The notes under the pieces are model-generated. The model was given only the letters and a program-made list of their open reading frames with translations, did not search any database and was not told where the DNA came from. Positions 60,320-64,000 of a stretch of 64,000 bases of DNA are shown here, in pieces. Where the stretch lies: positions 186,001 to 250,000 of the forward strand of contig JAOZHS010000002.1 of NCBI GenBank assembly GCA_026014745.1, read 5' to 3'. Both the position numbers and the translations under genes were made by a program. Position 1 is the first letter of the stretch. The number at the start of each line of letters is the position of its first letter. Origin of the DNA: Candidatus Bathyarchaeota archaeon (GTDB lineage Archaea > Thermoproteota > Bathyarchaeia > Bathyarchaeales > Bathycorpusculaceae).

Positions 60320-60441
60320 CAACTGAGGCTAAAGGGAGTTTATTTCAAAAACGATCGATACGATGGATAATTTGAGCGGTGGCACAATTACTACTTATAC
60401 TTTCTATCAATGAAGATAAGGGTGTTTCATAGACGATTAAA

Positions 60442-60555
60442 CTATAGCATGTGTCCTTTATGTTGAACCATCCGATGAATCCTTAATTCCTCAGGGCTAT
60501 GGAAAGCAGTATTACAAATTCGGCACTTAAACGGTTGATCATTGTACGCTAACAT
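60442..60555 (-). CDS. 37-aa single C2H2 zinc-finger protein
   Basis: ATG at 60555, TAG at 60442. The product contains FKCRICNTAFHSPEELRIHR followed by MVQH, a textbook C2H2 finger (C11, C14, H27, H32) with the usual Phe and Leu in place. Single-finger C2H2 proteins are known from archaeal viruses and plasmids, where they act as DNA-binding regulators. Confidence 0.7.
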   Translation of the reverse strand: MLAYNDQPFKCRICNTAFHSPEELRIHRMVQHKGHML

Positions 60556-60667
60556 TTTAAAATTTCACTATTCCAGCAATGATTTAATATGCCCTATGAG
60601 AACAGTATCCCTCTTATAAAGAAGGCATTTTTGATTCTGCAAAAGTATGACTCAATAAGTCTGTTAT

Positions 60668-60787
60668 TTATTGAGTAATTATTTTCCATAGGTTAAGTGG
60701 ACACTGATTCCAACAGTAAGTGCTTGCTTTATACATGCAACCTTGACATTCTACCCTGTCAAAGCGTTTCTGACAATATTTACTCAT
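60668..60787 (-). CDS. 39-aa Cys-rich protein
   Basis: ATG at 60787 after AGGTG, TAA at 60668. The product has six Cys: C5, C14, C17, C25, C29, with MSKYCQKRFDRVECQGCMYK then YCWNQC. Spacing suggests a small zinc or iron-sulfur knuckle. No family. Confidence 0.5.
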   Translation of the reverse strand: MSKYCQKRFDRVECQGCMYKASTYCWNQCPLNLWKIITQ

Positions 60788-60816
60788 AGCAGCACCTAAA
60801 AAAGGAAAAGGAATTG

Positions 60817-60951
60817 TTATGCCGTTGGTTTCTTCTTGACATTATTTGCAAAGATTTTCTTAGTGGTTTTCTTTCTGTATTCACAATGTGGCCGTACTGA
60901 TGATTTGCATCTACGGCAGTTTTTAACTAGACCAACTCTGAGTTGACACAT
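60817..60951 (-). CDS. 44-aa basic Cys protein
   Basis: ATG at 60951 with GAGGT upstream, TAA at 60817. The product has C2, C12, C15 and C23 (NCRRCKSSVRPHCEYRKK) and a strongly basic tail (KKTTKKIFANNVKKKP), suggesting a nucleic-acid-binding zinc knuckle. First gene of the small minus-strand run. Confidence 0.5.
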   Translation of the reverse strand: MCQLRVGLVKNCRRCKSSVRPHCEYRKKTTKKIFANNVKKKPTA

Positions 60952-61317
60952 ATCTATTTACCTCTATGTTGTTTTGTGTTTAGAAAAGAATCAATTATTC
61001 AATCAGTCAATTCCAAGAGGATAATAGAGACTCTTCAATCAACAATACCGTTGGGTCAGACTAATAAAGGTTAAAATATTCAGCGTTTTTTCGATTAGAA
61101 GTTATTTTTCCAGTTTTTTCCTGAAAAACAGTTTTTTAACGCTTTTTCCACGTTTTTAAGCCAGAAAAATCCTTTTCGAGCGATACCCTAATGTAGTTGG
61201 TGAAGTCATGTATGTGTCATTGGAATTTTTAGAGGAAGAGTCAACCCAAAAGTTAGTTGCTTTTTCTCAGATCATTCTGATTATAACGTGGTTTAACGCC
61301 ACACTGGACAACATAAA
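60952..61317 (+). promoter_or_regulatory. 366-base leader region of aIF1A copy 2
   Basis: From about 61086 the sequence repeats the ordered blocks of the copy 1 leader: TTTTTTCGATTAGAAG, TTTAAGCCAG, CCTAATGTAGT, GGAATTTTTAGAGGAAGAGTC (61219-61239) and GCTTTTTCTC (61258-61267). Blocks between these have diverged. The left part holds the promoter of the small minus-strand genes. No gene. Confidence 0.6.
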
Positions 61318-61623
61318 ATGGGTAAACGAAAAGTAACAAATGAAGGCAACATAGACAGTATGGTTCTGCCTTCGCCAAACGATGTTTTGGGCATAGCAGT
61401 GAAAATGCTGGGTGCCGAAAGAATCATGGTTAAATGCCAAGATGGAAAAGAACGTCTCTGTAGAATCAGAGGTAAACTGAAAAAGCGCGTCTGGATAAGA
61501 GAAGGCGACATAGTTTTGGTTTCACCATGGGATTTCCAGACCGAAACTAGAGGCGATATATTTTGGCGGTACCGAAAGAACCAGTCAGATTGGCTTAGAA
61601 ACCACAATTACCTAACAATGTAG
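61318..61623 (+). CDS. eif1A: Translation initiation factor aIF1A, copy 2
   Basis: A 101-aa protein, ATG start, the same length as copy 1 and alignable without gaps: NEGNIDSMVLPSPNDVLGIA, GAERIMVKCQDGKERLCRIR, KKRVWIREGDIVLVSPWDFQ. All OB-fold positions are kept, so it is probably functional. Changes are mostly conservative (D/E, K/R, I/V). It is followed by the second LysW-like gene; the copy 1 successors (jaw-like gene, aIF2-alpha) are missing. Confidence 0.92.
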   Translation: MGKRKVTNEGNIDSMVLPSPNDVLGIAVKMLGAERIMVKCQDGKERLCRIRGKLKKRVWIREGDIVLVSPWDFQTETRGDIFWRYRKNQSDWLRNHNYLTM

Positions 61624-61632
61624 TGAGGACTG

Positions 61633-61830
61633 ATTAAAATTAACCTTAAATGCACCGAGTGCGGAAACACATTCAAGAAAGATTGTATAGCACTTGACGA
61701 AGTAGTTATCTGCCCAATCTGCGAAGCAGAATACAAAGTAGTGGCAACAACGGATGGCAAACTACGTCTAAAAGATTTTGTCCTCGACGAAAGTGACTTT
61801 GGTGAACTAAGCGTTTCACGAGAAAAATAA
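61633..61830 (+). CDS. LysW-like zinc-ribbon protein, copy 2; probable ATT start
   Basis: The frame reads 65 residues: LKCTECGNTFKKD, VVICPICEAEYKVV, TDGKLRLKDF and an acidic stretch DESDFGEL followed by a short tail. An in-frame stop at 61624-61626 leaves only GGA CTG ATT AAA ATT before the ribbon, so no ATG, GTG or TTG start exists. A GAGG site at 61625-61628 precedes ATT 61633 (4-base spacing) and ATT 61639 (10-base). It is the homologue of 33620-33799. Confidence 0.66.
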   Translation: MKINLKCTECGNTFKKDCIALDEVVICPICEAEYKVVATTDGKLRLKDFVLDESDFGELSVSREK

Positions 61831-61853
61831 TCGAACTTCTGAGGTGACGAGTT

Positions 61854-61952
61854 ATGAAGTATAAAACTCCTGATAAAAAGGTAGAACGTTTAGGCGGCGG
61901 TAAAATCCGAGGCTTAATCGTCAATGAAAACATTGACGAAGCGATTACTTAA
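61854..61952 (+). CDS. 32-aa peptide downstream of aIF1A copy 2
   Basis: ATG at 61854, 6 bases after GAGGTGA, TAA at 61952. The product is basic then acidic (KYKTPDKKVERLGGGKIRGL then NENIDEAIT). No similarity to the jaw-like gene that follows copy 1 was seen. It may be a short remnant or a real micropeptide. Confidence 0.4.
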   Translation: MKYKTPDKKVERLGGGKIRGLIVNENIDEAIT

Positions 61953-61973
61953 TTTACACATAATCGGTCAGAA

Positions 61974-62186
61974 CTATCGATTTAATTCGCTATGGGTTTC
62001 ATACTCTGAGAGAGTATGGAATTTTGAATGGGGCAAACGGATTCGTGCCGCCATCGCAATCCGCCGCGCCGAACCCACATATTCTGCCGCCAGTTTGGGG
62101 TTGCTCTGGGCGACTTTTTGGGCTTGCACAAAGAGGATTTCGATGCGTTGCCGCGCAATCTGCCTAATGTTGCCTTGCTTCATCAT
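61974..62186 (-). pseudogene. rnp4: Truncated second copy of RNase P component 4
   Basis: A 70-residue frame whose first 49 residues closely follow Rnp4 (GNIRQIARQRIEILF, then AARIRLP). After RIRLP it switches to unrelated residues (HSKFHTLSEYETHSEL). The zinc ribbon is missing, so it is not expected to work in RNase P. The upstream 270 bases, including element R3, also match the region upstream of intact rnp4. Confidence 0.78.
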
Positions 62187-62312
62187 AACCTAAACATGCA
62201 GAAAAGCACGGTTCGCTTGCATAATAGTTGCGCTTATGCTAGCTTTGTTTGTCACTTTATGTTGGTATGACAGTTTACGGCGCGCCACAAGAATACAAAT
62301 AGATACGGTTAC

Positions 62313-62449
62313 GTTTTGGGATTACAATGTTTTTCAACGCCAGTTACTTTGTGGTGAGTATGTTTTCCTCTATACACGATACATGACGTTATGTTGGAAC
62401 CGTCGCGGTGTGTATGTGAAAACATGTATCGATTGCTTTTTTCGTCAAG
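62313..62449 (+). repeat. Dispersed element R3
   Basis: The most diverged copy: TTTTGGGATTACAATG, hairpin ACATGAC/GTTATGT, and a block coding MLEPSRCVCENMYRLLF followed soon by a stop. With the truncated rnp4 it forms a second copy of the rnp4 5' region. Confidence 0.6.
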
Positions 62450-62508
62450 TTAGTGCTTTTATATTCCTTAACAGAATAATTCAAACCCAGAGGCTGGGCA
62501 CTTAACCT

Positions 62509-62937
62509 TTGGACTTGATTGGCAAGATTTTAGTAGTAATAGGCAGCACTATCTCAATTGGTTTTGGAATTTGGCACTTCACTGTGCCCGAAGCGTGGAA
62601 ATGGTATTCATATATCGCGCCCAACGCCACTGAGTTAGTGTTAGCCGTCCAAGCTATCAACGTGTTCTTCTCTTTGACTTTAGTTCTGTTTGGAGTCGTA
62701 AACATGCTGCTAATTTATGGAAACAAAGCCAACAATTACTCAGTCATGATAGTGCTGACTGCAACAAGCATCTTGTGGATAACAAGAGTTGCATTGCAGA
62801 TCGTTTATCCTCAAGGTTCAATCTACCCTGCACTCCAATACGGGATGCTATCCGCCTTCGTAATTGTGTCGCTATGCTACATCACCCCATTAACCACGGT
62901 AGTTAGAAAAGAAATCAGGGCTAAACATAAAACCTGA
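62509..62937 (+). CDS. Four-helix membrane protein, unknown
   Basis: A 142-aa protein from a TTG start (62509 or 62515) with four hydrophobic segments (KILVVIGSTISIGFGIWHF, LVLAVQAINVFFSLTLVLF, NNYSVMIVLTATSILWI, GMLSAFVIVSLCYITPL). Looks like a small archaeal membrane family; no name. Orphan between the pseudogene and the oxidoreductase. Confidence 0.65.
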   Translation: MDLIGKILVVIGSTISIGFGIWHFTVPEAWKWYSYIAPNATELVLAVQAINVFFSLTLVLFGVVNMLLIYGNKANNYSVMIVLTATSILWITRVALQIVYPQGSIYPALQYGMLSAFVIVSLCYITPLTTVVRKEIRAKHKT

Positions 62938-63126
62938 ATTAGGTAGGGCAACAAAAAGGTCTATTGACCTTCTTCTAACACAGAAGAAAGAAAGCTGTCC
63001 GTTTAAGTAATCCGATGTTAAGGAAAAGAGAAAGTAGGAAACCCATTTGAGAAAAAAAACCAAACTATCATGGGCTAATCTGGTTCCCGTGGCTCCTCGC
63101 AGCTGAATGTATCGCCAATCACTCAT

Positions 63127-64000
63127 CTACGCAGACAAACTATGTCCCACAGTTATGACGACGTTTCCTTTTTTATGCCCAGCTTCAACGTAGCGGTGTG
63201 CCTCAACAATCTGCTCCAACGAATACTGTCGGTCGATGACTACTTTTACTTTGCCAGTTTCAATTAGACCGCTAAGGGTTGACAAATCGTTTGGCTCCAT
63301 GTCTCCTGACCCCCAAGTGGAGAGAAAGACACCGGTTTCTGTCAGTGACCCCTTCGCCTTTGAACGCGAAATTTTGCCTACTGCGTCAAAAACCAAGTCA
63401 TACTTCTGACCATTTTTAGCGAAATCTTCTTTGACGTAATCAATCACAACATCCGCCCCTAAAGATTTGACCAACTCCAAATTAGCGGCGCTACAAACGC
63501 CAGTAACTTGTGCCCCGTAATACTTGGCAAGCTGAACGGCGTAGGTACCAACGCTTCCCGAAGCTCCATAAACAAGGACCTTCTGTCCATTCTTGACGTT
63601 TGCCTTCCTAAGAAAAGCCAACGCCGTCATTCCCCCGATGGGAACCGCAGCAGCTTCCTCAAAAGTCAAATTTGCAGGTTTCTTTGCAACCTCGATAACT
63701 ACTCTGCCCACCACGTCTGTTTCTGGAAGACAAATATACTCGGCATATCCACCGCCAAAACCAGTTGCAGCCAAAACTTCATCACCGACCCTAAATTTTT
63801 CCACACCCTTGCCAATTGTCTCGACGACCCCCGATACTTCCATCCCAAGAACTTTTTTTCTTGGCCCCGTTAAACCTAAAGCTAACCGCATAGGGAGCCA
63901 AAATTTCGTTGGGACTTTAAAGCCGCGCATTCGTATATCTCCTGCTGCTATGGTAGTCGCATTTATTTTCACTAGTACTTCATTGTCCTTTGGAACTGGT
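63127..64000 (-). CDS. NAD(P)-dependent quinone-oxidoreductase-like MDR protein (partial)
   Basis: The minus frame is open through the right edge (PVPKDNEVLVKINATTIAAGD), so the N-terminus is missing; a GTG at 63972 is not the start. The visible part has the zinc-free MDR features: VLGMEVSGVVETIG, the Rossmann motif LVYGASGSVGTYAVQLAKYYGA, and GSLTETGVFLSTWGSGD. It belongs to the quinone oxidoreductase/NADP-dependent alcohol dehydrogenase group. Confidence 0.88.
   Translation of the reverse strand, partial: PVPKDNEVLVKINATTIAAGDIRMRGFKVPTKFWLPMRLALGLTGPRKKVLGMEVSGVVETIGKGVEKFRVGDEVLAATGFGGGYAEYICLPETDVVGRVVIEVAKKPANLTFEEAAAVPIGGMTALAFLRKANVKNGQKVLVYGASGSVGTYAVQLAKYYGAQVTGVCSAANLELVKSLGADVVIDYVKEDFAKNGQKYDLVFDAVGKISRSKAKGSLTETGVFLSTWGSGDMEPNDLSTLSGLIETGKVKVVIDRQYSLEQIVEAHRYVEAGHKKGNVVITVGHSLSA

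Overview
The window reads as a piece of an uncultured archaeal chromosome, most likely Thermoproteota and probably Bathyarchaeia. The support is archaeal-type information machinery (aIF1A, aIF2-alpha, aIF6, S19e, L31e, L39e, L18a/LX, prefoldin alpha, FtsY, RNase P subunit Rnp4, RNA polymerase subunit H), frequent TTG/GTG starts preceded by GGAGG/GGTGA ribosome-binding sites, TATA-type promoters and anaerobic metabolism (NrdDG, 2-oxoacid:ferredoxin oxidoreductase). The lineage is an inference from gene content; no rRNA or tRNA gene was seen.

Region 1 (1-8.9 kb) is the structural module of an HK97-type tailed virus or provirus on the minus strand: capsid protease, DUF2190-like decoration protein, major capsid protein, winged-helix protein, portal, a small protein, a sialidase-propeller fibre-like protein, a connector, and a large protein running off the left edge. 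A ribbon-helix-helix regulator is divergent to it. No terminase or integrase is visible.

Region 2 (8.9-36 kb) is mostly host core: RimI-like acetyltransferase, LarA-like racemase, thiolase plus DUF35 partner, a FilR1-type regulator, a UbiA prenyltransferase, DUF1638, a 1,883-aa DUF4011/helicase/Vsr-like/DUF3320 protein of a type linked to defence, HAD phosphatase, zinc alcohol dehydrogenase, a Mop-domain protein, a long eukaryote-like Rpb5/RpoH, the nrdR-nrdD-nrdG operon, korB/korA split by an unrelated gene, and an aIF1A / LysW-like / Rpb5-jaw-like / aIF2-alpha cluster.

Region 3 (36-57.6 kb) carries CysS, hydrolase, methyltransferase and uracil-DNA glycosylase genes, then the conserved archaeal cluster Rnp4-YhbY-S19e-PDCD5-L39e-L31e-aIF6-LX-prefoldin-FtsY. 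That cluster is broken open in several places by secreted or membrane-anchored proteins (several ending in a VPE[YF] + membrane helix + basic tail), by two membrane-protein/winged-helix pairs, and by repeats.

Region 4 (57.6-64 kb) is accessory: a kelch protein, a run of tiny Cys/His-rich genes with a C2H2 zinc finger and an HELLH metalloprotease, then a second aIF1A + LysW-like module with its leader and a truncated second Rnp4 with its upstream region. The window ends in a partial quinone-oxidoreductase-like gene.

The least ordinary signals are the full-length Rpb5-like RpoH and a second stand-alone copy of its jaw-like domain; the duplicated aIF1A/LysW-like module, whose small second gene has no AUG, GUG or UUG start in either copy; a three-copy dispersed element containing a conserved CxC micropeptide; and a separate two-copy 92-bp intergenic repeat.
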